From Nymphaea colorata (lineage: Eukaryota; Streptophyta; Magnoliopsida; Nymphaeales; Nymphaeaceae), in NCBI RefSeq assembly GCF_008831285.2, contig NC_045149.1:18989035-19049034 (forward strand): DNA of 60,000 nt, given 5' to 3'. The position numbers were made by a program, and so were the translations under genes. Numbering within the stretch: position 1 is the stretch's first letter; the number at the start of each line of letters is the position of its first letter. Below the pieces are notes generated by a model. That model worked only from the letters and a program-made list of their open reading frames with translations, was not told the origin of the DNA and made no database searches. Positions 10,061-23,118 of this stretch are shown here, piece by piece.

Positions 10061-11299
10061 AACGCACTGAAACTAAAACTGCTTTAGGTTGAAAGCACTT
10101 TGGTGACTCTACTGACTAGAAATCCATCTTCTGGTAGATTGTGTGCGAGAATGATTAATCATTTCGGTTCTGTCATCCTTTCTTTCAGCACTAATGGCAT
10201 CTCCTTTTTTTGATGGTCACACCAATGAAGTAGAAGTGAATCACACGTCTGCTCTTTTACCATTAAAGTTGCTCCATACCCTCAAAAGAGCATGAGTTCG
10301 ACCTGCTTTTTAAGTTTTGCCTACACCTGGACAGCAACTAGAGAGAAAGGAGGAGGAGTTGGCTTGTGTTGTTCAGAAGAGGAGATGCCATCCAAGGAGC
10401 GAGACTTGGTGTAAGCTTTAATGGCGAAGAAACCTGTTCCGAGAAATAAATTTTGAAACTTGGTGTAAACGTATTATTTGAAAAAAATGCGTATAATACT
10501 CGAGAAATAATGCGTACAATCTCCGTTGGGCAAAACCTATTTTTTTTCAAATTAGAGGTTAGAAAGAGAAACATGAATTGATACTAAATGACCAACATGG
10601 CTCCTAATTTTTTTCTCTTATTCTTATCTCAACTGCCAATGCTCTAAACTTTAAAGTCCACCTAAACATTGATCTGCCCACTTGAGAACTGGTTTTGAAT
10701 TATCGTCAACTTGCAGTGCAGGATGAAACAACCAAGATGAAAAGACATGGGGAATTGCCCGATGTGGACAAGACAAGTGTTTTCATTGGCTTTTCCATGC
10801 ATTGCTGATATGAAACTCACCAATCAAGAAGCGTGTGGCCATGGTGGCGTTTCATCTTCTCGAAGTGATCTGCAGCCGCATTCCTGTGAGACGAGAGAAT
10901 GTCTCACCCAAGTTTAGGAGAGTTAGTTATAAGTAGGCCTTAGTTGCAATCCCTCCTCTTTTAGTGGCTCGGTTCTTCCCCTATGACTACACGCAATTTG
11001 GTGCATCAAATTATAGATCGATCATATATGCTCCTTTCGACTTAGAAGGAGAAAGATTTCATTATAGGACAATCTCTTTCTTTGCATGGCACAACCTAAT
11101 CGTATTAGAAAGTTAGATGAAGGTTTTTCGAGAAATAGTAAAAATGAAACCCCACATTGAATTTTTCCTTAATTTATTAGCTTCATCAACCTAAACTTAC
11201 ATCACAAAAATTAGAGATTCGTGGCTGAGGATCACACACTATATATATTTGTGGGGCATTTTATATGTTAAAATTTTGAGGTTTATGTAAATAAGAGAT

Positions 11300-11420
11300 T
11301 CTTATTGGACTGTATAGGCAATTGCCCACCGGATACCCACACGTGGCTCCACCCCTGGGTCACGGTTCGATTCTCATGAGTGTCGCTCCTTGTGCAAGTT
11401 GGTATCGTAAGCATACAAAT
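11300..11420 (+). repeat. possible tRNA-derived (SINE-like) relic
   Basis: The segment contains GGTTCGATTCTCATGAG, which resembles a Pol III B box (GGTTCGANNCC), in a context rich in CCACCCCTGGG. No convincing A box, poly-A/T tail or target duplication is visible. Held as a weak suggestion only. Confidence 0.18.
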
Positions 11421-13629
11421 TTAAGGTTGAGGAGATCACGCATGATATGTTTTAATGGTACTCTGAAAAGGGTTTATACATGAAGTTTTCTTGAAGTTGT
11501 TCAAAAAACTCATGTTTCAAAAGCATAATGTTATTGTTAGAGCCGGCGGCTCGGCTCTGGGGTGTTGGAAATGTTTCCCACCGACACGCAAGGGGCTGTG
11601 AAAGTCCGTCCATATGCATCTGTCTGTGAAGTTTAGGTATTTAAAGAACATAAGTTGTTTAAATCACTCGATCGTTTTCCCTAAAATTCAATTTTCTTTT
11701 CTGCTTAATTTGCAGTTGCCTCACAGCTTTCTCAGATTCCACAAAATGGCAACAATGTGAACCCACTTTAAAACTAGAACGGCAACCGGACACGGTTAAT
11801 AAAGGAATTTGCAGCAATGGCTCGAACCTGTGGCTGGTAGGCAGTTGGTCACTGGTTTAGGTATTTAAAGAACATTTTTAGCTTTATTACTTTGAAGTTT
11901 ATAATGAACAAATAATTTCAACACAAGACAGCTATTGAAGTTTTCTTTGAAGGTGTTTAAAGGACTCATGTTTCTATTGTTATAGATGTGGGTCCCCACA
12001 TATTTCATGTACTATAGCTGCCATAACAATGCTTTTTTCCGTAGTGAGATCTGAAGTCCCTGCAACTTGAGATCCAGTGTTTGGCAGCCTTGAATCTGAG
12101 ATCTGAAGTCCGTGCAGCCTGAGATCAGACAAGGGATCATATCCATGCTACACATACAAAAGTATGGATTTAAGGCCTCAGAAGAGGGCCACCAAACACA
12201 CTCACAAGTCCTCCTTGACCCCACGAGGCACTGCCTCATTAGCAAGTGATTAATCTTTTTTTGTTCCATAACAATGGTCAACATTCTCATTTTTCTAATA
12301 ATTACTTATGGTCAAGGCAGATTGGCCTCATATTTTGGATCCACTCGAAGAAAGGCGCCAATAAAAGCCGCCTACTATACCAATTGGAAACCACATTGTT
12401 AATTAGAGGTTTTATTATTAAAATTACAAGTACTTCTCTTGTTTTTATAAGTGTAATAGTATTATATAATTGAGTAATGGCCACAATCATTGGTCTTATA
12501 AGTATGATTACGATGGCAACCTTGGTCATTACTCATTACTTTTCTTTAATAATGTTTATTAGAATCAAAACACTAGCTGATATCTTGTTCTTATGAGGAC
12601 ATTATCTTAACGTATTATCTTCTTCTACTTTGCTAATGGCGATCAAGCTAATGGCTAATAATACTTTAAAACTTTACCACAAATTATATAAAATGCATGT
12701 GCTGCCAGAGATCTCAAGATAGCTTAAGAAGTTTAGAACTTTTACCATATAAAACTCTAGTGCGAAGCTGCCAAAATTGCTCTTGTCACTTTCGTGAGAT
12801 CAAGGACAGAGTTTCCCCATTGAAAATAGGTAAGCCAAAGAGTTTTGTCATCTTTTGATGCACTAGGAGCCAAATTAAACTCTACCGCTGCTTTTTGGTT
12901 GGCATCCAGTAGCAAACCGTGCAAGTGTTCTCCAAATCTGATTGATAGCAACAATTAACTATGTGACAACACGCAAATAAAGCATAGCGCACTGAAAACG
13001 ATGTGACAACACGCAAAACATGGTTTTCTTTAACAAAGAGAGAGGGAGCTATGGACAGTCGATTGATTTCACAAAAGAACTTCAAAGAACTCCTCCAATT
13101 CTCTAAAAGTAATCTGATTGCCAAGATTTTCCTTGGATTACCACATATAATGTATGTATGGAAATACATTCATTTTACTATGTGGATTCAATGACATGAA
13201 TTTCGTGTTTCCGGACGAATTTGTATATGTGATTTTTTCAGGACATGGTTAATCCAACTTTAAGGGCGGTGGGGTCGACTACCGACAATGTATTACAGGA
13301 AATCATAGTGTCGAAAGTGCTTAATTAAAAAAGCAACTCCGATATGGCATATGCTCAACTATAATACATAAAAATGACAAATGTCAAACAAGATCTGGAA
13401 GGTGAGCTTTCATTCCGAAGTTAAATTTATTTATGAAGATAAAAGTTTTATTAACCACAAGTCATCTTTGTTTACCAAGATAAAGTTATATTAACCACTA
13501 GTCTATCTTTATTCCATTCTGATAAGGACCCATCCTACATTGTACAAACAAAGTTTAGCTGAATGAGACAACCATACAATATTATTTCCAGAATTAAATG
13601 GGTCCCATCGTTCCTTGGGTAGTTGGGAC

Positions 13630-13786
<157 letters not shown>

Positions 13787-13989
13787 GGGACCTTTCATAT
13801 AAAAATGTCTGAAAGTGGTGCACTGGAAAGACTTTAATTTCGTCCGAATAATACTTTCTTTTTGTTATTTTTGTGACTGTGATACTATTGGTACAGCTAC
13901 AAACAGCTAACCCCATCTAAAAACAAGGAAACTTAGCGTGAAGACTAGCTGTGCAAATGGCCTATATATCTGGGGCGTGAAGACTAGCT

Positions 13990-14962
13990 GTGTAGTCAGT
14001 AGTATGCCACCATGACAAGACCAAGTTTAACATACTCTGTCAATAGAGTATGCCAATATATGCATCAACCAACAGAAGAGCATTGGAACGCTGTAAAAAG
14101 AATCTCTCATACTTAAAGCACATCATATCTCATGAGTTAATCATTCAACCTTGAGCTTCTCTATCTATCTCAGCTTATAGTGATGTAGATTGGGCTGGCT
14201 AACCAGATGATCGTAGGTCTACATGAGGCTATGTTGTTTGCCTTGGACGCAACCTCATATTTTGGAGCTCGAAGAAGCAAGGTATTGTTTCCAGATCCAG
14301 TACCAAAGCTGAATATAGGTCGCTAACCAATGTCACTGTTGAAATAATGTGGTTCAAATTTTTGCTGCAAGGGCTAGGCATTAAAGAAGAAGCCAAAGCC
14401 AAACTGTGGTGTGATGATATTGGAGCTTCTCATCTTGCACTCATCCTATTCACCACAGTCACTGCAAACATGCTGAAATCCACATACATTTTGTGAGAGA
14501 AAAGATGGTTAGTGGAGAACTTGATGTCAAGTATATCTCCTTCAAAGAAGATCATATTGCTGATGTTTTCACTAAACCACTGGGACAGCAACAATTTTTT
14601 CGCATGATCAACAAGCTTCCGTTGGTAGCATCCACCGTTAGCAGAACCGATAATAACAGAAGAAATAAGGTCAAAGATATGCCAACTAGTGCAGATAAAA
14701 TCAATCAAGAAAATAAGATCAGAGGAGGATCTCCTTATTATCAAGGAGAAGATCAAGGCTGCAGCCAACTCATCACAAATGCGGAAAATCTAACGGATCT
14801 TTATCCAAGAGAGAATCATGGAAACAACTGTTGTAATCCTAATGTCTCTCATATATCTCTAGATATAAATATTGGAGCTAGAGAAAGAAATAAAAACATG
14901 AAAAATAGAGCAAGCAACTAGTGCTCTTTATTCGTTGGCGTAGGTCATTTTTAGACTGAACT
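13990..14962 (+). mobile_element. Ty1/copia fragment E': RNase H and partial 3' LTR
   Basis: This is the inverted partner of the fragment at 6655-7628. It begins at a VGA/YATMT-like point (ATGCCACCATGACAAGACC) and passes [16 protein letters not shown] and the RNase H motifs SDVDWAG, STKAEYRS and LWCDDIGAS. It ends in the REKMVSGELDVKY to FTKPLGQQQFF region. An in-frame TAA at 14200-14202 follows DWAG. The LTR part starts at about 14643 with GAACCGATAATAACAG, lacking the TGTT and polypurine tract, and is cut off at 14962 by a GAGGCG-rich block. It has no autonomous capacity. Its arrangement, lesions and ends are the same as in the left arm, so both come from one duplicated fragment. Confidence 0.88.
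14643..14962 (+). repeat. partial copia 3' LTR
   Basis: This corresponds to the LTR of copies C1 and C2. It has the U3-like part, a TATA-like stretch in the form GATATAAATATTGG near 14863-14876, and the conserved GGCGTAGGTC word near the R/U5 part. The last 50 or so bases of the full LTR are missing. Confidence 0.7.
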
Positions 14963-15521
14963 AATGTTGTAAAAGGCGATAAAGCGAGGCAAGGCGTTAA
15001 GCCTCTCATGAGGCGAGGCGAGGTGAGGCGTTAAATATTAAAGAAATAAAGAGCTTGTCAGCCCACCAGTTGGACCATGTTTTTTTGTTCTTCATTTTCT
15101 TTTTTTTGAAACTTCTTTAGAAAGATAATCGAAATGGGTGCTATACACCAGATAAGAGCTCTGGGCTCACCCTTATTCTGAACAGAACTTGAAGTTCACT
15201 TCACTGATTCAACTAAATAGTAAATAATATAGCCAAGCAGTTGTGTTCAGAAAAAGGAAGCCACATTCTGCTTCTTTTCTGAAATTCTTAAAGCTAGCTT
15301 GTACTGGTGGCAGAAACACCCCGAAGATACGAAAACGGGATATATCTATTATCAAACTCAGATTCAGATGAAGAGATGAGCGAGCACAGCCAAAATGTAT
15401 ACGAGTAGCATAGATTCTAATCACTTTCCCGACTGCTTTGTGCAGCAAAAAATATTGATTTGGCTCGTAAGAACTTTAAAAAACCGGTTATCCATGTGCT
15501 TCTTTCACATGGATTTCATCA

Positions 15522-18500
15522 TCTTGGTTAAGGAGTGTTAAACGCATAATCAACAGATGGTGGAGAGTCATTAAAACATATGAATTTAGATTAAAAATAA
15601 AGCTTAAGAGGCTATAATAATACATACAATTATATAAATTCATAATGAACCAATGTACAGCTAACTGTTTTTCAATCCACCCAGAAGAAGAAGCAAATAT
15701 AACTTGTAATATAGCGTATGGGTATATAAACCGTCACGAGATATTTGAAAAGCATTGACGTAGGACTATATTGAACTTACTCTTATACCAACTGTAACGA
15801 CTCAGTTCAAAACCAAATTGCGCGTTTAATAGACAAGGATGCGGTGCATTTTAATCACACCACCATTGCTAGGTCTCGCATTGAACACTTTCATTTTACT
15901 TCTCATGAAGGGTACCCTTCATCTTTTAATGGATGATTTGCTGTTTTTTTGCTCTTTTTTTTTTTTCATTTTGGGGCGGATTCTGCTTTTGGCTTTGCCT
16001 TTTACCAATTTGAAATCTTACAAGAAAGACCAAACCAAACTATTGTAGTTTTGGCTTTAGAGGGTGCTTTTTAAAAAGTTAGTCAGCAAAAAGCAAAAAA
16101 AAAAAAAGAAAAAAAAAGAGCTTTACTTATTTTCAGAGTTTATCATATAATTAATATCCACCTCCAACAGTCCAACCTATTAGCAAGTGGCACATCCTTT
16201 CCGTCTTAAGTCTACCCTTACTTTTTATTGAATTGAGGTAATTAGGTGAATGCCTTGGAAGAAGGAGAAAGAAAAGAAAAGAGTAACTTAGAGGGAATGG
16301 CAGATACAATTTTAAATATCGTAAACGCGTGTTAGGATGGTAACTGCTTAACACTGCCAATTGCATAGAAGTCAGTGATGAAATTTAAAGAAACTGGAAA
16401 AGTAAAGAAGAAAGCTTGCTGGTTGTCATAAAGATTGGAATACGATTCCCACTTATTAGGACATTTCAACCGGCAGATTTTTGTTCATTCCTATCTTAAG
16501 AAACTGTTTTTTGAAATTCGTTTCTTGTATCTTGAGGAGTTTACTATGGCTGATTGAGTTGCATTGGCTAAATCATACATACGCCACAAGAGCGGGAATA
16601 GTAGTCTCAAGAGGTGTTTGATTATTTTAGATTTGAAATCCATTGATCGGACAGAGCATGCTTTTGTTGATATAGTAAAAGATAGATGGTAAAAGTCCAT
16701 GGTTCATCAAACTAACCGATCTTAGGTCAGACATAAGATTCATACGTAAAATTTTTATTTAATCTTTTTGCCTCGAGAAAAGGTCTGATTTAAGATGAGA
16801 GGAGGGAATGACTGATTTTAAATCTACAGTTCTTATGATTTTATATGAAAGAATCTGCATGAAACTTTTAGTGACACAGTCTCTCGGCCTGAGTGCAGTT
16901 TTTCCATATACAAAATAGCCCCGTAACCTCGGGAGAAGTGTACATAAACATTGTACGCTACCATTGCTAGGTCTCGAGATAATTAGGTGCTTTTTAAAAA
17001 GTTAGTCAGCAAAAAGCAAAAAAAAGAAACAATAAAAACAGATATAAAGTGCTTACATCTAAGTTGGGCATTAATATTTAATACCTTCCAAGAAAGGTAC
17101 TGGATTTGGTAAGAGAATGGTATGGGGAACCCTCAATTCTAATTTGAGCATTAATGCCTTGTAGGAAAGATGCTGGCTGGCCTTTTGCTTATAATCGAAA
17201 GAACAAGCTCTTTCTTTTGTAATTTTTCAATAATGGCTGCACTTTATTAAAATTAATAACCAAGAGTTTGAAGTGAATTTCTGTTAGCCTGAGAAGTAGA
17301 AAATGGTAACAGCAATATTTTTTTATACGCCACCATTCTCTCTATGAATACAAGGGTCATCCTTTTTTTTTCCGGAAAATAAAGCAGACATCAACATTAA
17401 AACGAGAGAAATGAAATGTTTGCCTCAGCTATGAGAAATCCTCGAGCAGCCATGGCAAAGATCAGTTCTGCTTCTCTCAATCCAAAGCAAAAATGAAAGT
17501 GAAGTAAAAAGACGAGAGGATGAACTTGTTTAGTGCATGATGAGGCCATGCAAGCTACAGTTCAGCTTCATTCATGGCACAAAAATCTCTTTATGCAAAA
17601 GGTGAAAGGGCAATAGAAGACTAGAAAACATCAAACACAATAGTATCAACTGATATGATCATGAAGTAGGTGATGGATACAAAGTTGGTGTACCATAAAA
17701 AGAGGAAAGATATGTCAGGTTTGAACTTTGTCCATACTTAGAATGCTGAACCCCATAGGTTAGAACAGAAATTTTTAGTTTGTTAAACACTGAATTTAGC
17801 TGCAAAATCCCTCCCGTAACAACAAAGTTATGGAGAATCAATGTAAACATTTGTACCTAACTAAATTAAATCCATTTTGAAATCATGAGTTCTAAAGTGT
17901 ATCCAATCAAATGCTAAGTGAAATTAGGGTTTTTTAAAAAAGAAATGGCCTAATTAACATGTTTCACTTCACTTTTGACTAGGTATGTTGTGTGCAACAT
18001 AGATCCACAAGTGCAACAATTAAAATAATGTGTCGATGCATGCCTAATGAGCTGAAATACACAATAATTTAAAGGAAACTATATGCACATGCAAGAAATA
18101 TAATATAGTCTATCACATAAGCAAAGCAAAAGCAAGATCATAACTCAAAACAGTAAAGAAAACAAAAAAGGAATAAAGCCAAGCCGCCAGGAGGCCTTTC
18201 TTCACCAAAGACAGCATGATTTGGGTTTTTTCCCAACTCTCTTTTGCCCTAGAATTTGTGCCTTGACCTCCCACAAGTCATCTCTATTTATAGCCGCAGA
18301 GAAGGAAGAACTTTCCCTCCACAATAAATACAGGACAAAGTTTTGCATGGGAAATCGTGTCACACACTAGACCCTAATTTGCATCAAAGCTTAGGTGAAT
18401 GTGACACATAGCAGCCATATTTCATCAAGTAGTTGACATTTTAAGCAATTTTTTTGCTAGAAAACATGATTTAATTGATCAGAACTGATATCTAATTGAA

Positions 18501-20423
18501 TCCATCTTTTACATTTCAAATCTGAATCTAACCCAAATCCAACTTTTATATTCAAAATCTGATCAGACAATAAACATCAAATATCTGAAATTATATATCT
18601 AAATTGAAATTTGAAGAACTTTGTCTATGCATGCAATATTTCTATTAAGATTTTTTCATCCAGACCACATAAAATACCAATTCAGGATATATTAATAAAA
18701 TAAAATAAAAATGTCGCTCTCTATTTCATTTTGTGGTTGATATGGCAGGATACAGTTTCAGCCTATGCATCAATTTTTAAGGATCCCAATGAGATTTGGA
18801 ACCCAAAGTTATTCAAAATCCAATACCTAGATGCATTTGACTTTTTGGGACAGATATTCTATTATATATTGCCATGATTGGTTACTCTCATTTATTTTGT
18901 ATAGATTTCTTCAAAATCCTTGATCTAAGCCTCTTGAAAAGATATACAAGTGCCAAAATTCCACCAGAACTGCATAAAAAACACCATATATTTGAAACTC
19001 TTTCTCTCTCTTAAATTTTTGGACAGTTTCACTGTTGACTTAAATTATAGTAGATCGGCTTTACGTTAAACCATTTTGCTAATGCTTGGGTTCAAATGAA
19101 TCAGCAAACTCCACTCTCTCACTCTCTTTTTTTCTTTCTGGAAAAAATTGTCTCTACAATATAGGCCTAAACAATAGGTATGAACCATTGAACATGGCAT
19201 TAAACAATTAAAGAAACAGTTGAGACCTGCACAGATCCTATGGCGATTTATTGAAGCATGCTAATTCCACTGAATGGCCAAAAATCATGTTTCAACGTAT
19301 CAACCTACCACTATCTCATTCACCCATGGAGCTCATCTGAAGAATCAACACAAAGCTTCAAAAGTGTAGTTACAGTAAACTGTAGTTATAAGGCCTGGGT
19401 GTGACTTGTACCCTTTAAGGGTATTCTTTGATTCTGCCACACTCTCAGCAGTTTTCACTTATAGATGAAGTAGCATTATTATGAAACTTCATAACCAAAA
19501 TCACGAGCTAGTGACTTGCATCAAAAAGAACTTTCGTCGAGTTTTATTTTGGATCAACATTAATTATGACCAAGCCCCATTAACAGTTAACCCAAAAATA
19601 TGAAAATCGATTCATTCAAGTCCTTTCTAACTCAACTCTCTGACACACTGAAAACCACTCCACTACGCTGGTCACTTTGCTGCTTCATATCATGTAAACA
19701 AGAGTTGCTATAAAATGACAACCTGTTGAAAATGAAGATAATTAAATGATGCAGAATAAGCTGGTGAGAAATTGCGTACCCAGGTAAGTTCCTCAAGTGC
19801 TTCTACTTCTCTCGTAGTGAAAAAAGCAAGCTGAAACATCATGGCTTATTTGGTCAGAGCATTGATCACTAACCTATGGTCCAAATATTGATGAAGAATA
19901 AACAGGAAAGAAGTGATTTCGGTTACATGATAATAATGGTGGTCTGGAGTCTCAATTTCAACTGGTATCTCAACCAAATTTGCATCAAAGCACCTACTTT
20001 AGTGACAACCTATTATTAGCTTGGAGTGCCCAATATGAATTTAGATTAACTGTTGGAGGAGAGGGTACTCGGCTGCTTCATTTTCTTTCATTCTAATGTA
20101 GATTTCTGCAGAGCATAAAATATGTATAAGTGGGCAAGCCATATGCAACATTGATGCTGATATTAATACTACTAGATAGAACTCTTCTTGGTGTTAAATA
20201 AGTTCATTGTATAATGTGAACTGATTAGCAAACTGCAATTTCACATTCATCCAGAGGTGCTGCTATTTATTCTTTAGTAATTTTATTTGAAATATTGGTT
20301 TATCAAAATAATTTAAAAAAAAGAGAATAATTCTAAGAAAAAAGAAGATATAAAACAGTAATTATGCAATACAAACTCACAATCTTAAGTGTTAATCAAC
20401 TTTATGGAAAAATCCTCACCAAA
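15522..20423. repeat. 4.9 kb direct repeat, copy 1
   Basis: The block from TCTTGGTTAAGGAGTG to CCTCACCAAA recurs in the same orientation at 37592-42530 with scattered substitutions and small indels. It spans the outer third of the IR1 right arm, about 1 kb of sequence unique to these two copies (16778-17830) and most of R2. That middle part has a foldable TTTAAAAAGTTAGTCAGCAAAAAGC word that is also found inside the arm near 16070 and again at 16990. No gene is recognised. The 17659-17850 minus frame lacks any motif. Confidence 0.85.
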
Positions 20424-20448
20424 ACGAAAACAAGGTGAGAGAGAAAGA
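17830..20448 (-). repeat. R-family repeat, copy R2 (long form)
   Basis: Read on the minus strand this is colinear with R5 and R6. It has the TATA-like motif (CTATTTATAG on the plus strand, 18284-18293) and ends at ATAACTTTGTTGTTAC. It includes the 5' extension of about 1.4 kb that the short copies lack. Relative to R6 it is missing about 370 bases at the join CACCAAAACGAAAAC (20417-20431), where both parent sequences have AAAC. This points to a microhomology deletion. Confidence 0.8.
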
Positions 20449-20745
20449 AGGTGGCTACATAAGCTAGAAAATGATGCATAGACAACAAAATAAGAAATGA
20501 AAAAATATTAAACTAAATATGAAGCAATCGTGCAAATTAAAAATTTCCAAGCGATGCATATATGGGACAAAAAAAAAAGGTTCCATACAAAGAAAACTGA
20601 GGAAGAAACAAGTGCCACAGAGAGGTTTATCTTCCGGTCAATGTTGGATTCAGCAACATCAAGAGAGAGAGAGAAAGAGAGACAAGCCAAGCCATTCGGG
20701 ATCCAGCTCAGCTTGTCTCATAGGCGCCCACGGCTACAAGCCTTC
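20449..20745 (-). repeat. module K, copy 1
   Basis: This segment, from GTGGCTACATAAGCTAG to GGATCCAGCTCAGC, is inverted at about 30885-31165 and partly repeated at 50965-51115. A GA-rich run (20660-20685) follows GATTCAGCAACATC. It is always attached to the 5' side of a long R copy, so it is probably the outer part of the same unit. No coding evidence is seen. Confidence 0.75.
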
Positions 20746-20765
20746 AAGCTTATTATGTATCTAGA

Positions 20766-21277
20766 TTAAGCACATGACCAGTAGCATCTTCTCCAAAAAC
20801 TGTGGAAGCCCCTCCCATTATTCAAGAAATATGAAAAGCTGATCGCGGTGGCAAAGCCAGCTCCAAAACCTAATCCCATTGATATGTACTTCCACATTTT
20901 CTCTTCATCTGTTTCTCTCAATCCAACAAAAGGAAACAATGTGGCGCCGTTATTGGCTTCACAAGACAGTGAAAATGGTGGTCCACAAAGACTAGGATTC
21001 CCTTCAAATCTTAGAGCATCAAATGTGGAAACATGTGGTGACTGAGGGATTCTTCCAGAAATATCATTGTATGACAGATTTAGATACCCAAGAGAATTGA
21101 GTGTAGTAAGTTCTTCTGGTATGTCACCTGAAAGGAAGTTATGAGATAGATCCAACGATTCTAGATGTTTCAGGGCACCAATACTCCTGGGAATTGGGCC
21201 TTTGAGTTTGTTCCTTGAAATATTTAATGCCTGGAGCCCATTAAGATCTCCAATCTCTTCTGAAATGTCACCCTCAA
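20766..21277 (-). pseudogene. receptor-like protein (LRR) C-terminal fragment
   Basis: The minus-strand frame encodes the end of a plant leucine-rich-repeat receptor-like protein. The LRR repeats are [39 protein letters not shown] and LTTLNSLGYLNLSYNDISG. The C-terminal cap NPSLCGPPFS follows, with an acidic juxtamembrane stretch ETDEEKMWKY and a hydrophobic helix FGAGFATAISFSYF. A short tail RRCYWSCA ends at a stop. Such proteins sit in the plasma membrane and sense extracellular signals, often in immunity. Only about 170 residues remain of a family usually around 700-1000. The N-terminal side is cut exactly at 21278, where the plastid atpA-bearing inverted repeat begins. The frame is open and well preserved, so capture may be recent. 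No promoter or signal peptide is present, so it is a truncated gene. Confidence 0.9.
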
Positions 21278-21282
21278 AAAGG

Positions 21283-21476
21283 CGTTCCATATATGAGCCT
21301 CTTCAAACGGGGCTTATTGCTATTGATTCGATGATCCCTATAGGACACAGTCAACGAGAATTAATTATTGGGGATAGACAGACCGGTAAAACAATAGTAG
21401 CTACAAATACTATTCTCAATCAAAAAGGTCAAAATGTAATACGTGTTTATGTAGCTATTGGTCAAAAAGCATCTTT
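21283..21476 (+). pseudogene. atpA: plastid atpA fragment, copy 2
   Basis: The reading frame gives [37 protein letters not shown] and [18 protein letters not shown], then VAIGQKAS. This is the P-loop region of plastid ATP synthase alpha. It lacks the 26-base deletion of copy 1, so it is closer to the founding insertion. Family members usually have IPIGRGQ where this has IPIGHSQ. About 65 residues remain; the frame then runs on in unrelated sequence to 21567. On its left the RLP fragment begins within a few bases. Non-functional. Confidence 0.92.
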
Positions 21477-21567
21477 CAAAACTCTGGTTACAAAAGAAAA
21501 AAAAAATCTAATTAAGAGTTTGACAACACTTTGCCTGCCACTGGCCCCTATTTTATTATTAAACTAG

Positions 21568-22745
21568 CATTAGCAAATTTGTTTAACTTAAAGCTGATCT
21601 ACTATTATTTAAGTTAAACAGTGAAACTGTCCAAAATTTTAAGAGAGAGGGTGGAGAGAGAGAGTCAAATATATGGTGTTTTCTTGGCACTTGTATATCT
21701 TTTCAAGAGGCTTAAATCAAGGATATTGAAGAAATCTATACAAAATAAATGAGAGTAACCAATCATGGCTGTATATAATAGAATATTTGTCCCAAAAAGT
21801 CAAGTCGATCTAGGTATTGGATTTTGAATCACTTTGGGTTCCAAATCTCATTGGGATCCTTAAAAGTTGATGTATAGGCTGAAAGTGTATCCTGCCATAT
21901 CAACCATAAAATGAAATAGAGAGTGATATTTTTGTTATTTTATTAATATATCATGAATCGATATTTTATGTGGTCTGGATGAAAAAATATTGATAGAAAT
22001 ATTGCGACAAAGTTCTTATCAAATTTCAATTTAAATGTATAATTTCAGATACTTTATCTTTATTATCTGATAAGATTTTGAATATAAAAGTTGGATTTGG
22101 GTTAGATTCAGATTTCAAATGTAAAAGATTGATTCAATTAGATATCATTTCTCACCAATTAAATAATGTTTTCTAGCAAAAAAATGTCCGGTACTTCAGG
22201 AAATAGCTGGTATATGCCACATTCACCTAGCCTTTGATGCAAATTAGGGTCTAGTGTGTCACGATTTCCCATGCAAAATTTAGTCCTATATTTATTGTGG
22301 AGGGAAAGTGCTTCCCTCTCTGCAGCTATAAATAGAGATGACTTGTGGGAGGTCAAGGCACAAACTCTAAAGCAAAGAGAGTTGGGAAAAAAACCCAAAT
22401 GATGTTCGGTGTTTGGTGAAGAAAGGCCTCTGGGCGGCTTGGCTTTATTACTTTTTTGTTTTTTTTACTGTTTTGAGTTATGATCTTGCTTTTGCTTCGC
22501 TTATGTGATAAACTACATTATATTTCTTGCCACATTATTTTAATTGTTGCACTTGTGGATCTATTCAGATGTTCCACGCAACATACCTAGTCAAAAGTTA
22601 ACTGAAACATGTCAAGCAGGCTATTTTTTTTTTAAAAAAAACCCCAATTTCACTTAGCATTTGATTGGATGCACTTCAGAAGTCAATATTTCAAAATGGA
22701 TTTAAATTAGTTAGGCGCAAATGTTTACATTGATGTTCCATGTTG
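21568..22745 (+). repeat. R-family repeat, copy R3 (short form)
   Basis: This copy starts with CATTAGCAAATTTGTTTAAC like R1 and carries the TATA-like CTATAAATAG at 22326-22335. It runs to the shared right end TTGATGTTCCATG. It lacks the nine bases ATGCATGCATA-like after ATATTGC that long copies have (near 22003), a marker shared with R4. No coding capacity is seen. Confidence 0.78.
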
Positions 22746-22814
22746 AATGAACGAATCAGTACAACAATTTTGAACAATGTGAAACATATTGACTTGGGTC
22801 ATAAAAGCTCTGGT

Positions 22815-22965
22815 TAGCAACAATGGATGCTGGGGTGTTTGGGTTCAGGGTTCTAACTGAATGTGGGCACGAATAGACAAGAAATTGCAACATAAACTTT
22901 CCATGCAGAAAGGGCAAGTGGGTAGGAAGAAGGAAGGCGGATGAAGAAATAAAGCTTTTGCATAT
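22815..22965 (-). pseudogene. upstream segment of the WIYLD-gene fragment
   Basis: On the minus strand this matches 56715-56830 and 30520-30640 (minus). It has the words TACCCACTTGCCCTTTCTGC, GGAAAGTTTATGTTGCAATT and CCATTGTTG. In those two places it lies a few hundred bases before the WIYLD exon ATG, so it is 5' flank or leader. Here the exon itself is absent. Its inverted partner is at 24622-24772. Confidence 0.65.
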
Positions 22966-23118
22966 TTAATTCACACAAGATGGAGACGTGAAGCATCTTG
23001 GCAATGCCCACCCTCACAACGGCTCCCTTGTTCGGCCCCTCATAAAGGACGTCCACGTGTGGTTCTTATCATTTTCATGAAAAACTTTTTTTAAAAAAAA
23101 ATATTTGTCCCAACAAGT

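Larger units (their letters stand above)
9512..12044. other. spacer of inverted repeat IR1
   Basis: This 2.5 kb of single-arm sequence separates the two arms. Its part 10066-10510 recurs at 35599-36020. A possible coding relic lies on the minus strand at about 9755-10060. A phrase GTTTAGGTATTTAAAGAACA occurs near 11630 and 11857. I see no intact gene. Confidence 0.5.
21278..23118 (+). repeat. inverted repeat IR2, left arm (1841 bp)
   Basis: Every position pairs with 47587 minus that position in the right arm (24469-26309), with no net insertion or deletion over 1841 bases. By eye only isolated substitutions separate the arms (for example near 21308 and 21320). The order inside is atpA fragment, R3, a short module-N relative, then the WIYLD-gene upstream segment, ending at GTCCCAACAAGT. 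The spacer is 1350 bases. This is the most regular inverted pair in the window. Confidence 0.95.

Noticed and set aside
14493-14921. 142-codon frame as a possible intact gene in both IR1 arms
   Set aside because: It is the C-terminal end of copia RNase H reading through the deleted polypurine tract into the LTR.
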